The notes under the pieces: model-generated
Told to the model about the DNA's origin: nothing
What the model saw: the letters and a program-made list of their open reading frames with translations, nothing else
Databases searched by the model: none
Shown here: positions 17,392 through 25,521 of the stretch, piece by piece
Layout of the letters: the number at the start of each line of letters is the position of its first letter
Position numbering within the stretch: the stretch's first letter is position 1
Source: Azohydromonas australica DSM 1124
Lineage (GTDB): Bacteria > Pseudomonadota > Gammaproteobacteria > Burkholderiales > Burkholderiaceae_C
Length of the DNA stretch: 64,000 nucleotides
Assembly (NCBI RefSeq): GCF_000430725.1
Contig: NZ_AUMO01000037.1
Location: forward strand, 109,332-173,331
Reading direction: 5' to 3'
Position numbers and translations under genes: made by a program

Positions 17392-18399
17392 CTATCCAAC
17401 TCGGCGCACGGTGGCCGGCAATCCGTCCAGGTCCTCTACGTTTACGGCGATGGGCGGCAGCCAGCGCAGGCCAAAGCGCCGCTGGCCTTCGAGCGGGCCG
17501 CTCCAGAAGCCATGCCAGTGCGCTCGCCGGATGTGCGGTCGAGGGCCAGTGTTGATCCCATCGCCGGGACTGCGCGTCTGCTCGGCTTGGTAGGCGCGGC
17601 GCAGGGCCGCCCCCAGCCTCACACCTACATCCCAAGCGGTCGGCTTCTCCGCCTGGAACAGGCGCGGGCCGCGCTTGGTCTTCTTGGGCTGCGGGTTGCC
17701 GGGGCGCCGGGTGCCGTCACCGATTTCAGCGGCTTGGCTGCACAGGTAAAGCAACAGGGACACCAGTGGCTCGACCACGGCCCGCAGGGTTGCACCAGCT
17801 GCAGCCGGTGCTGCCCGTGCGGCTTCTGTGCCTTCGCTGACCAGCGTGCGCGCAATGGACTCGGCCAAAGACCAAGGTCCGAGCGGAAACCCCACGGGGT
17901 CCAGCGCGCCATCGCCATCGAGCAGCAGCCGCAGCTCAGCCGCACCGGTGTCCAATGAAAAGTCGAGGTGTGCGAAGAAGCCGTACAGCACTTCACCGCC
18001 GTAGAGCAGGCCCGGTGTCTCAACGTACACAGCCCACTCTGGGAGCCGGAACAGCACTTCGTGGGGCAGGTCACCGCTCACCGGCGTGTCGCGCACGGCG
18101 TTAAAAACGGCCGGGTCGAACCTGTAGACCCCCTGGGTCATGCGCCACGGCGACAGGGCGGCGAGGCGGTACACGTCAAGCGCCTGATGCTCCGGCAGGT
18201 CCACGTCGCGCCCGCCGCTAACAATGGGGTACATGGCCGGCAGCGGCAGGAAGCACCAGTCCGGCCAGTCGGGCAGGTCGCTGCCTTTGCCGGCGCGGAA
18301 TTCGTCGCAGACCTTCCATGCGTGCGGGTAGCGCCGTCCGATGGCAGTCAGGATCTCGCGCGGGCGGCAGGTGCGGTGGTCAATGGCGCTGGAAAGCAT
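17392..18399 (-). CDS. AcrVA2-like protein (anti-CRISPR homologue)
   Basis: A 335-residue protein that matches AcrVA2, the Moraxella inhibitor of Cas12a production, in length and in several conserved blocks. These are WCFLPLPAMYPI, SPWRMTQGVYRFDP, LPEWAVYVETPG, VSLLLYLCSQAAEI, and above all the C-terminal RPHIRRAHWHGFW followed by FGLRWLPPIAVNV. AcrVA2 is known to recognise nascent Cas12a and lower its mRNA. Homologues in plasmids and phages of hosts without Cas12a are of unknown target. The gene is the first one beyond the putative nic, a typical place for anti-defence genes. The ribosome site is weak. Homology is judged from remembered family features, not a search. Confidence 0.75.
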   Translation of the reverse strand: MLSSAIDHRTCRPREILTAIGRRYPHAWKVCDEFRAGKGSDLPDWPDWCFLPLPAMYPIVSGGRDVDLPEHQALDVYRLAALSPWRMTQGVYRFDPAVFNAVRDTPVSGDLPHEVLFRLPEWAVYVETPGLLYGGEVLYGFFAHLDFSLDTGAAELRLLLDGDGALDPVGFPLGPWSLAESIARTLVSEGTEAARAAPAAAGATLRAVVEPLVSLLLYLCSQAAEIGDGTRRPGNPQPKKTKRGPRLFQAEKPTAWDVGVRLGAALRRAYQAEQTRSPGDGINTGPRPHIRRAHWHGFWSGPLEGQRRFGLRWLPPIAVNVEDLDGLPATVRRVG

Positions 18400-18422
18400 G
18401 GAGTCATCTTGCCCGGCGCTGC

Positions 18423-18440
18423 GCGGGCGGTCACGCCCGC
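18423..18440. repeat. Inverted repeat between divergent genes
   Basis: GCGGGCG and CGCCCGC form a perfect 7-bp repeat around the 4-base centre GTCA, in the 109-base gap between the AcrVA2-like gene (minus) and the H-NS-like gene (plus). It could be an operator shared by both promoters, or only a hairpin. Confidence 0.4.
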
Positions 18441-18508
18441 TGGCTACTTCAGCCGGCTGCGCCAGCAGCTACTTTCCCTCTCGTTGAGCGAGGCGGCATC
18501 ATTGGGAC

Positions 18509-18751
18509 ATGTACAAGACCGAAGACATGCCAAACGGCTGGGTCAAGCCGGTGGCCAAGCCCACACCCGAATCCCTCAGGGCCCGCATTGCCGAGCTGCG
18601 CACTGAGCTGGCCGCGGCCGAGGCTCAGCTGCGCGAGATGGAGGAGGGCGCCCGGCTGGAAGCGCTGGTGAAGATCCGGAACCTTATGCGCGCTTTCGAG
18701 CTGACGTCGGCGGATCTGGGCCTTACGCCGACACCGCAGTGCCGGGGCTGA
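18509..18751 (+). CDS. H-NS-like oligomerisation domain without DNA-binding domain
   Basis: An 80-residue protein. TPESLRARIAELRTELAAAEAQLREMEEGARLEAL is a coiled coil, and KIRNLMRAFELTSADLGL is the conserved end of the beta-proteobacterial H-NS N-terminal domain. The usual C-terminal AT-hook-like module (YRDP...TWSGRG) is absent; the gene stops after TPQCRG. Truncated H-NS proteins can act as dominant-negative antagonists of host H-NS. It lies divergently beside the AcrVA2-like gene, early in the putative leading region. A decayed full-length gene is the alternative, but no downstream remnant is visible. Confidence 0.6.
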   Translation: MYKTEDMPNGWVKPVAKPTPESLRARIAELRTELAAAEAQLREMEEGARLEALVKIRNLMRAFELTSADLGLTPTPQCRG

Positions 18752-18861
18752 CCACGCAAGGCAGCGGCCTGACTTGCCCGCCCTCAACGGCAGCAATTCA
18801 TGCGCAGCTCGCTGAGTGACTGTCCCTGGGATGAGATCTTGAGCGGTCCGGTGAACGTGCG

Positions 18862-18969
18862 CTACAGCGATTCAAGGCGCGGCACGCCCTTGGAGCCAAT
18901 CCACTGCGCCGCCAGCTGCGGGTCGGCCAGAAAATCGCGGTAGGCCAGTTCGACCGAGTGCTGGCACAG
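18862..18969 (-). pseudogene. C-terminal remnant of an unidentified gene
   Basis: A minus-strand frame reads QHSVELAYRDFLADPQLAAQW and ends GVPRLESL followed by a stop. It looks like the tail of a real protein, but an in-frame stop just upstream leaves no start or body. It is probably a relic left by recombination. Confidence 0.3.
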
Positions 18970-19007
18970 TTACTCTTGCTTGCCGTCACCGAGGAAGCGA
19001 GGTAGGG

Positions 19008-19199
19008 ATGGAAAACCGCAGGCAGCAGCTCATGCTCGCGTTCGCGACTTACATGGATCTGCGTCAGATTGAGGACGAGGAACTGCGGCGCAAGCTGATT
19101 ACGGATCTGAACCGCAGGCTCGACGAATTGGTCGCCAAGGGAGCAGCCATTCCTGAGATCACGCCGGAAAGGGTGGCCGCACTGGCGCTGGAGCCCTGA
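19008..19199 (+). CDS. Small helical hypothetical protein
   Basis: A 63-residue protein starting MENRRQQLMLAFATYMDLRQ, preceded by a GAGGTAGGG ribosome site. It is entirely helical and charged, with the pattern DEELRRKLITDLNRRLDEL. No family is recognised. Its good ribosome site and codon bias favour a real gene over chance. Confidence 0.55.
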   Translation: MENRRQQLMLAFATYMDLRQIEDEELRRKLITDLNRRLDELVAKGAAIPEITPERVAALALEP

Positions 19200-19539
19200 G
19201 CAATAGAGGAACGCACATCGGAGCGGGCCCCCGGAGGTCAGTTCCAAGAGGGACGGTGAGCTGCGGCTCTCAGTGAAGCCCGCGAGCCGAATGGCGCTGC
19301 TGACGTGGCCTTGCGGTGACACTGTGCGTAGCCGGTGCTACCGTCCCTTCACGAACCCTTCAGAACTGAGCATCGCTGCGAACGACCCCCTCGACGCGCC
19401 ACGGCACGCCGCCGGAAGCCGGTTCGATCTGAGCGGGACATGAGCCTGAACAAGGAGCGCAGATCAGCGCGGATCGTCCATGAGCCAACGAAGGTCATGG
19501 CCGCTGATTCCGTCCAAATTACTGGTTAGGAGTCGTTCC

Positions 19540-20823
19540 ATGAGCGGTTTACCTGCATCTACGGCGGTACGTTTGCGTGCTCCGATGCTGATCGCGGCGT
19601 GGCTTTGCATCGCACTGATGGGCGCGATATCCAGTGCGGCCCACGGTGCCGTGAACGGCAAGGTGGTCGCCTGGGGGTTGAACACCTATGGGCAGCTGGA
19701 CGTACCCGCTGGGGTCAACGGTGTCCGTGCCATCGCTGCCGGGATCGAGCAGACGTTGGTCATCAAGAGCGACGGCACGGTGGCGGCTTGGGGAAGAAAC
19801 GACGCCGGACAAACGGACGTACCTGCTGGGCTCAGCGGTGTCAGTGCCATCGCCGGTGGGGGTTATCACGCACTGGCGCTTAAGCACGACGGCACCGTGG
19901 TGGCCTGGGGCGGGAACGACAAGGGCCAAACGAACGTACCGGCCGGGCTTAGCGGTGTCATTGCCATCGCCGCTGGGGGATGGCACACACTGGCGCTCAA
20001 GCGCGACGGCACGGTTGTGGCTTGGGGTGATAACAGCGTCGGCCAAGTTAGCGTACCCGCCGGGCTCAACGGTGTCAGTGCCATCGCTGCGGGCATCAAT
20101 CACTCGGTGGCACTCAAAAGTGACGGCACAGTGGTCGCCTGGGGGGAAAACTCCTCCGGCGAGACAAACGTACCTGCCCAATTAGGTGCTGTCCGGGCCA
20201 TCGCCGCCGGGTTTGGACATACGGTGGCGCTCAAGCGTGATGGCACGGTGGTGGCCTGGGGTAACAGCAGCGAGGGCCAGACCACCGTCCCCGCCGGGCT
20301 CAGCGGTGTCCGGGCCATCGCCGCAGGCGTCAGTCATACGGTGGCGCTCAAGCGTGACGGCACGGTGGTGGCGTGGGGTTTCAACGCCTTTGGCCAAGCA
20401 ACCGTACCCGCCGGGCTGCGCGACATCATGGCCATCTCCGCCGGCACCCATCACACGGTGGCCCTCAGGAGCAACTACCGCTTCAGCGGCTTCCTCGCTC
20501 CGGTGGACGCACCACCGCTCGTCAACACGCTGGAAGCGGGTGAAGGCGTGCCGGTGAGGTTCAGCCTGGGCAGTAACAAGGGCCATGACATCTTTGCCGA
20601 CGGCTACCCGGCTTCACGGACAGTTCCGTGCAACGCCGACGCGCCGACCGATGAAATCGAGCGGACCGTGAAGGCCGACGCCAGCAGCTTGCGCTTTGAC
20701 GCCTCGACCAACACCTACACCTACGTCTGGAAGACGGCCTCGGCCTGGAGCGGCCAGTGCCGTAGGTTGACCCTGCGCTTTGCCGATGGCGTCGAGCACA
20801 GCGCCGTCTTCGGATTCAGGTAA
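19540..20823 (+). CDS. Secreted RCC1-repeat beta-propeller with C-terminal PxKF domain
   Basis: A 427-residue protein. MSGLPASTAVRLRAPMLIAAW begins a signal peptide that ends near AAHGA. Seven RCC1 blades of about 39 residues follow, each with DGTVVAWG, then GQ, a VPAGL element and IAAGxxHTVAL, enough to close a seven-bladed propeller. The last 115 residues resemble the PxKF domain (VPVRFSLGSNKGHDIF, TYTYVWKTASAWSGQC). The start at 19540 is chosen for its TTAGGAG site and the signal peptide. The role is unknown; it could be a surface or periplasmic binding protein. It is an unusual passenger for a plasmid backbone. Confidence 0.8.
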   Translation: MSGLPASTAVRLRAPMLIAAWLCIALMGAISSAAHGAVNGKVVAWGLNTYGQLDVPAGVNGVRAIAAGIEQTLVIKSDGTVAAWGRNDAGQTDVPAGLSGVSAIAGGGYHALALKHDGTVVAWGGNDKGQTNVPAGLSGVIAIAAGGWHTLALKRDGTVVAWGDNSVGQVSVPAGLNGVSAIAAGINHSVALKSDGTVVAWGENSSGETNVPAQLGAVRAIAAGFGHTVALKRDGTVVAWGNSSEGQTTVPAGLSGVRAIAAGVSHTVALKRDGTVVAWGFNAFGQATVPAGLRDIMAISAGTHHTVALRSNYRFSGFLAPVDAPPLVNTLEAGEGVPVRFSLGSNKGHDIFADGYPASRTVPCNADAPTDEIERTVKADASSLRFDASTNTYTYVWKTASAWSGQCRRLTLRFADGVEHSAVFGFR

Positions 20824-21107
20824 GACCCCCAGCCAGCAACAGGAAGAGGGGTCACGGGCCTTCTCCTGCCGCCAGGGTGGTCCGCAACGCCGGCGCGGTG
20901 GCAGGGCAGGGCGGCCGCAAGTGCTTGTCGCGCCTGGCAAAGCGGCCGCGGCCTCGCGGCGGGCTCGAATCGACGTTCAAAAACTGCCCTGAGATTAGTT
21001 CGCTTATACATGGTCAAAAAACGCTTGGACGGGCGCCTGAAGGCGTGTCGCACGCCGAGCTGCGGCCGGGGAGGGCGACGTCTGCACCCAGGCTTGAGAA
21101 GTCGCCG

Positions 21108-21155
21108 CTGGGCCGCGAGCGCGCTGCGGCTTTCCACAGCGCGCTCGCGGCCCAG
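21108..21155. repeat. Perfect 19-bp inverted repeat, 10-base loop
   Basis: Left arm CTGGGCCGCGAGCGCGCTG (21108-21126) pairs without mismatch with 21137-21155 around the loop CGGCTTTCCA. There is no T-run after it. It would form a very stable cruciform or RNA hairpin. Its function is unknown. Confidence 0.85.
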
Positions 21156-21226
21156 GGCGGGCAAGATGGCGGCGTGGCTTGCGGGACAGCAGCTGCGCTT
21201 CATTGATGATTGGTACAGCTCACAGG

Positions 21227-21257
21227 CCCCGGCTCCGCAAGGACCGGGGTTTTTTTT
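21227..21257 (+). terminator. Rho-independent terminator
   Basis: CCCCGG pairs with CCGGGG across an 11-base loop that can itself pair TCC/GGA. Eight T residues follow. It is well placed to end plus-strand transcription from the RCC1 region. Confidence 0.8.
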
Positions 21258-21261
21258 CGCG

Positions 21262-21460
21262 TGCCCAACAGTTCTGTCCCTCGCTGTCGCGCTTCATTGA
21301 ACATGCGAACGTAACGCGAACCAATAACGCAGCCGAGCAGGCGCTGCGCGCGCGCTGGTGATCAAGCGCGAAATCTCTGGCCTGAACCGCTCACGCCGCG
21401 AAGAGGACTTCGGGCGCGCAGCTACAGCACCCACGAGAGCTTCTGCCGCCAGGGCGGTGC
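21262..21460 (+). pseudogene. Transposase C-terminal remnant (IS66-like)
   Basis: Plus-strand translation gives SLSRFIEHANVTRTNNAAEQAL, then in the next frame VIKREISGLNRSRREEDFGR. This matches the conserved C-terminal TNNAAERALR...VIKRKISGG region of IS66-type and related transposases. A frameshift splits the two parts and the catalytic domain is missing, so it is a decayed insertion sequence. Confidence 0.6.
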
Positions 21461-21643
21461 GGCGTCACCGCCGGAGTTGCGCGCTTTCTGACTACTACTC
21501 TCTCTTAGCGGCGTGGCGGGTGTTGCCTGGACAGGCATGGCAGCATCGAAAAGAACCCTGATCAACTTGCAACCCGTGCTTGTGCTTGGTGCTTGGGCAA
21601 GGGCGACCTGCTGGGCAGCGAGCAGCGCGGCAGGTCTGGAGCG

Positions 21644-23037
21644 TCAGAAGTCATCCTTCTCGCCTATAGCCCCCTCGACGTCAGGATCCGGCTGGCCGCC
21701 GGCAGGAACTGTCGGTGCTTGCGGCGACCTGCGCCAGCGCCGCTCCTGCCTCGCGACTGCCAGCGCGGTCTCGGACACCCGCTGTCCGACCACCCCGTAC
21801 AGCGCCTGCTCGAACCTGAGGAAGATGGGCGACGAGTTCAGCATGCCGCTCACGCCTTCGACACCGACATGCAGCTTCGCCGCCAACGTGTCGTTGATCT
21901 GGCCTGCGGTGGCGATGCCGCCATTGGCCTGGATGACCTGCAGCGCGAGCCGCTCTGATTCCGATAGCACGTCCAGCGGCACGGCTTCCCGCGCGACGAA
22001 CCGGTTGTAGTGGCGCTGTTCGAGCCAGCCCCAGCTGCGCAGCAGCTCGTGCAGGACGTTCATCGCGGGCAAGGAGCACTCGTGCTCCTTGTCGCGCGGC
22101 ATCCAGTGGTCATCCGTGATGAGCGCCGCGGCAATCTCGTCCACCCGCACCGGCTCCCTGGCCACGGCCATGATCTTGCGCACCCGAGTTGCCACCGGGC
22201 TGCCGAGACCACGGTCCCCGCAGGTGAACCACCCCCCGCCTCGTCGAGCATCGTGAAGCCCGGGGCCGCCTGCATGAGCGACAGCAGGCTCTGGCGAGAC
22301 AGCGCCACGCCGTGTTCAAGCACCAGGCGGCCTGCCAGCCTGACCACGCTCGTGCAGCCGATGAAGCTCACGTCATGCAGGGCAAGGCGGAAGATTGCCT
22401 CGCTCCAGGGTAGGCCACCGGCGGGCTGCACCGTCGCAATCCGCACGACGTCCGAGCCGCCGTGAACCCACGTGTTCACGACCTCGACCGGGATCTCGGT
22501 GAGGCCCATCTCGTGGGCAAAGTGGATGGCGGCCTCGATGCCGGCGCCATCACCCAGGTGGAGCCGCAGCTGGGCATTGAGGTCGCTGACCGTGCATGGC
22601 CCGGCGCGCCGGGCGAGCTCCAACACACGCATCGTCGCCGGCAGGGTAAAGCGATCCCCTCGTAGCTCCTGCAGCATCCTTTCGCACACCTGCCTGATCC
22701 GCTCGCCGGAGACCTGAAACGTCTCGGCGAGTTGCGACACCGGGCGCCCAGGGCCGTCGGGCGCGACATACCGCTTCACAAACATCTCTACCCACTGCTG
22801 CACCTTGCCTTTGCGTGACTTCCCCGCGATGCGTGCGCCGGCCGCGGCCACGGCGGCGTCGGCCACTTCTTGAGCGAACGTGCGATCGTTGGCTCGAAGA
22901 ATCACCGCTGCGGCCCGGCACGCCTCCTGTGACGGTTGCGCACAGCGCACTTCCGACCTGAGCCATGCGGCAAGGTCCACGCCGCCGGGAACCGGCAGCC
23001 GAAGATCGTCGGGCTTGATGGCATTCAGCCAGGGCAA
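21644..23037 (-). pseudogene. Sigma-region-4-like DNA-binding protein, split by a frameshift in a G-run
   Basis: Two minus-strand frames, 23037 to about 22230 and about 22240 to 21644, join into one protein of about 464 residues if one G is added to the six-G run at 22232-22237. The joined reading is MLDEAGGWFTCGDRGLGSPV, leading into ATRVRKIMAVAREPVRVDEI. The first part contains VSQLAETFQVSGERIRQVCERML, like sigma-70 region 4. The second part has winged-helix-like repeats (ALQVIQANGGIATAGQINDTL). It may be a dead gene, a sequencing error, or a slippage switch. As assembled, the product stops after frameshifted Arg/Ser-rich residues. Confidence 0.65.
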
Positions 23038-23155
23038 CGCGGCGGCGCGCTCGATATATCAGCCACGGTGACTTGCGCGACGCCATCAGGGAAAGCATGG
23101 AGAGGGTCACCATCGACGTCCAAGACGGCAGCACTCCTTGGTCAATGGGGCTGGG

Positions 23156-23605
23156 TCAGCACATCGAGCCTTGCTGCCCCAATGCGTCCATCGCCAAGCG
23201 CAGGCTGTATTTGGGCACCCGCTCACCGGCCTGGGCACGCTGCACCATGTCGGTAGCCCACCTCACATCCCGCCCGATCCTGGGCATCACCGGCCGCAGG
23301 CACTTGCGGCGGACTTCGGCTGCGCGCTGGGCCTGTTTCGCCTGCGGCAGCGCCCGGAACGCCGGCGCCGGCGCAGTGCTGCACAGGTCGCGGAACTGCG
23401 CCGCTGTCGGTGGCTCGGCGGGGTCCACCAGCGCCAGCGCGTATTCAATGGCCTCAGGACGCTCAGCGAAGTTGGCCAGTTCGCGCCGCCAATCGGCCTT
23501 GACCTCGTCCACCGGAACTGCTTCCCAGCGCGCCAGGAAAGCACGGCCGTACCGCAGCGTGAGCCTGTGGAATATGGCTTCAATGAACTCGGCACGCGGC
23601 GACAT
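23156..23605 (-). CDS. Hypothetical protein, replication-P-like
   Basis: A 149-residue helical protein starting MSPRAEFIEAIFHRLTLRYG. The pattern of FLARWEAVPVDEVKADWRREL, then PPTAAQFRDLC, resembles phage P-type or DnaT-like replication proteins that load helicase. The resemblance is weak. It lies 118 bases upstream of the split sigma-like gene, in the same direction. A role in plasmid replication or in primosome assembly after transfer is possible but not shown. Confidence 0.55.
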   Translation of the reverse strand: MSPRAEFIEAIFHRLTLRYGRAFLARWEAVPVDEVKADWRRELANFAERPEAIEYALALVDPAEPPTAAQFRDLCSTAPAPAFRALPQAKQAQRAAEVRRKCLRPVMPRIGRDVRWATDMVQRAQAGERVPKYSLRLAMDALGQQGSMC

Positions 23606-23744
23606 GGAAACCTCCGTGGCGATCTGCAGCAGTGTCCTCTAGGTGCGATTTGCGCTCACAAGGACTACTTTGACAAGGGGGCTCACCGTAGAACTCCAGA
23701 ATCTCTAGAGGCCTTCCCTGCGCCTATCAGTAAAGTCCGGCCTC

Positions 23745-24206
23745 ATGGACAACGATGAAGCTCAACTGCGCCGGGAAATCGGCAAGCGATTCCGCAAGGC
23801 TCGTCAGGCCGCCCGTAACGGTCAAGGATTCACACAAGCCGAGGTAGGGGCGATTCTTGGCAAGGGTGACGGCACGGTTTCGACATGGGAGATAGGCCGC
23901 TCTTTGCCCGACGCCATGACCCTGCGTTGGATGGCGCAGAACTACGGCGTTTCAGTCGATGAGTTGCTGCTGCTGAAAGCCCCTGAGGAACCGGCAGCGG
24001 CACCTCAGCCGCAGCAGATCCTCGCCGAACCGCAGACAGCGCACCGGTCAACGCCCGCGCAGCGTCCTGACACCTTTGAGCTTTCCATGCCGGAATTCGT
24101 GCGGGTCATCCAGCGCGCCATGGCCAGCGGCCTGAGTGATGAAAGGGAAGTGCGCGCTTTCCTCAACGGGGTGCTGGCAGGGGTGGAGGTGAATGGAGAA
24201 CGGTAA
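23745..24206 (+). CDS. XRE-family HTH transcriptional regulator
   Basis: A 153-residue protein. An N-terminal HTH_XRE domain covers residues 8-75: GKRFRKARQAARNGQGFTQAEV, then ILGKGDGTVSTWEIGRSLPDA. A Pro/Gln-rich linker follows, then a helical C-terminal part (MPEFVRVIQRAMASGLSDEREVRAFLNG) probably for oligomerisation. It diverges from the P-like gene and stands just before the AT-rich control region at 24207-24387, so it likely controls itself and the small-gene operon that follows. Confidence 0.85.
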   Translation: MDNDEAQLRREIGKRFRKARQAARNGQGFTQAEVGAILGKGDGTVSTWEIGRSLPDAMTLRWMAQNYGVSVDELLLLKAPEEPAAAPQPQQILAEPQTAHRSTPAQRPDTFELSMPEFVRVIQRAMASGLSDEREVRAFLNGVLAGVEVNGER

Positions 24207-24387
24207 AGTCGATTACGATAAATTATAGAGTCTGTTTTCAAACAATCCATTCTTGCTGGGCATTTACGTCTGCCAGTAGAATAAGGTAGCACTTTAACTC
24301 AAATCACTCTACATTAAACTGGAATATTAGGTCGACATCAAGTAGAATTATCTCCATGCACCAGGGCAGGTGCTACAGGAGATAGAG
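24207..24387 (+). promoter_or_regulatory. AT-rich promoter region of the small-gene operon
   Basis: A 180-base AT-rich gap in otherwise GC-rich DNA. TAGAAT at 24343-24348 is a reasonable -10; its best -35 (TGGAAT, 17 bases away) is poor, so an activator may be needed. The AGGAGA ribosome site at 24377-24382 fixes the next start. Confidence 0.4.
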
Positions 24388-24744
24388 ATGGTTGGTTCTG
24401 ATTTCTCCCACTCCGTCTACAGTTTCAAGAGCACCTTTGCCGGCATCCCGGTCGAGATTCAGTACGAGATCGAGGTCAACGAGGACCACCGTGGCCGGGA
24501 CGTCGTGATCATCCCGACGGCCTGCGTCATCGGCGACCACGCGGTCGATCTCTGCGAAGACGCCGGCTTCTTCCATCCCGAGCAGTTGAAGAAGTGGCTG
24601 GCGCAAGCCGAAGCCGATCACGAAAAGGCCGGCGAGGACGACAGCGAGTTCGACGACTACGCCGATCCCTGGGCGGCCTCCGCTGCCGAGGATCACTGGA
24701 TCGCCGAGCGCGAGCGCATCCACCACGCCCGCGCGGGGTACTGA
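24388..24744 (+). CDS. Hypothetical acidic protein
   Basis: A 118-residue protein starting MVGSDFSHSVYSFKSTFAG, behind a strong AGGAGA site; the in-frame ATG at 24370 has none. The N-terminal half is beta-rich (VEIQYEIEVNEDHRGRDVVII). The C-terminal half is strongly acidic (EKAGEDDSEFDDYADPW). It is the first gene of a run of small plus-strand genes. An acidic surface could suggest DNA mimicry, but no family is recognised. Confidence 0.7.
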   Translation: MVGSDFSHSVYSFKSTFAGIPVEIQYEIEVNEDHRGRDVVIIPTACVIGDHAVDLCEDAGFFHPEQLKKWLAQAEADHEKAGEDDSEFDDYADPWAASAAEDHWIAERERIHHARAGY

Positions 24745-24745
24745 A

Positions 24746-25117
24746 ATGGAAGGGCTGTGCATCACGCGCAGCCCGTGGCCTCCAGTGCGGGGCCATGCGG
24801 CGGCCATCAGCCAAACCTCTTCTTCTGATCGCCTGCATTTCGGTTTTGAACCCGGCCCGTATTACCTGGGAGCCAGCGGGCGAACCGTGCATCACGACAA
24901 CCTGCCGAGCCCTGGCGGTCTGGTCGCCGTGGTGCCGGTCTTGGCGAACGCGCACCTGCTCAAAGCTGCGCCCGACCTGTTCACCGTCGCCCAGGCCCTG
25001 ACCGCACTTGCGGCCCTGCGCACCACGTCCGATGCCGATGCCCTGGCGGCGCGGATCGCGGTGCTGGTGGAGGCGGCGCATGTGGCGGTGGCGCGTGCCC
25101 TTGGAGCCATGCCATGA
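24746..25117 (+). CDS. Hypothetical protein with phage/plasmid 'NAHLLKAAPDL' motif
   Basis: A 123-residue protein separated from the previous stop by one base. ANAHLLKAAPDLFTVAQAL matches a short motif (ANARLIAAAPDLL) common in many small phage and plasmid proteins of unknown function. The C-terminal half is Ala-rich and helical. It overlaps the next gene by 4 bases. Confidence 0.6.
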   Translation: MEGLCITRSPWPPVRGHAAAISQTSSSDRLHFGFEPGPYYLGASGRTVHHDNLPSPGGLVAVVPVLANAHLLKAAPDLFTVAQALTALAALRTTSDADALAARIAVLVEAAHVAVARALGAMP

Positions 25118-25335
25118 GTGCCGCCGTCCACCGGGCCGCGATTCACTGGCTTGCAGCACACCGGCCCACGGACCCCACGGTGCAACAGCGGGTTGATGCC
25201 CTGATCCGCGACCACGAGGCCGCCTGCGTGGCCGAGGAAGCCGACGATCCTGCATGCCCGCCGTGCGAGTACGGGCACCGCTGCCTGCGCGGTGGCGGCT
25301 GCCCGGTGCGCGAGAGGGAGGCACGCCATGGCTGA
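25114..25335 (+). CDS. Small Cys-rich hypothetical protein
   Basis: A 73-residue protein coupled to its neighbour through an ATGA overlap. The C-terminal part has CPPCEYGHRCLRGGGCPV, with four Cys and one His within 15 residues, likely a zinc site. The helical N-terminal half resembles small plasmid proteins of unknown role. It overlaps the following membrane-peptide gene by 8 bases. Confidence 0.55.
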   Translation: MSAAVHRAAIHWLAAHRPTDPTVQQRVDALIRDHEAACVAEEADDPACPPCEYGHRCLRGGGCPVREREARHG

Positions 25336-25459
25336 CCTCCACAAGCCGCCCCGACCGCACCGCCGCGCCCGCTGCAGTCACCGCACCGCCTGGGAGCTGG
25401 CCGGTTTCATCGCCGGGCTGCTGCTGGCGCTGCTGTCCGCTCCCTTCTTCTGGATCTGA
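25328..25459 (+). CDS. Small single-pass membrane protein
   Basis: A 43-residue protein. Basic N-terminus MADLHKPPRPHRRARCSHR is followed by one membrane helix (AWELAGFIAGLLLALLSA) and a short FFWI end. It overlaps the upstream gene by 8 bases. The orientation is predicted to be N-terminus in the cytoplasm. No family is recognised. Confidence 0.5.
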   Translation: MADLHKPPRPHRRARCSHRTAWELAGFIAGLLLALLSAPFFWI

Positions 25460-25521
25460 GTCCTTCGGGCCTCGGTCGGCGGCCCCCTCTTGCCGGCCTC
25501 TCCTTCCCCTGGAGTCCCGCC

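Larger units (their letters stand above)
20824..21261. other. Non-coding, hairpin-rich stretch
   Basis: About 440 bases after the RCC1 gene with no supported gene. It holds the 19-bp inverted repeat and the T-tailed hairpin listed separately, and runs into a decayed transposase. An insertion-element relic is likely. Confidence 0.4.
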
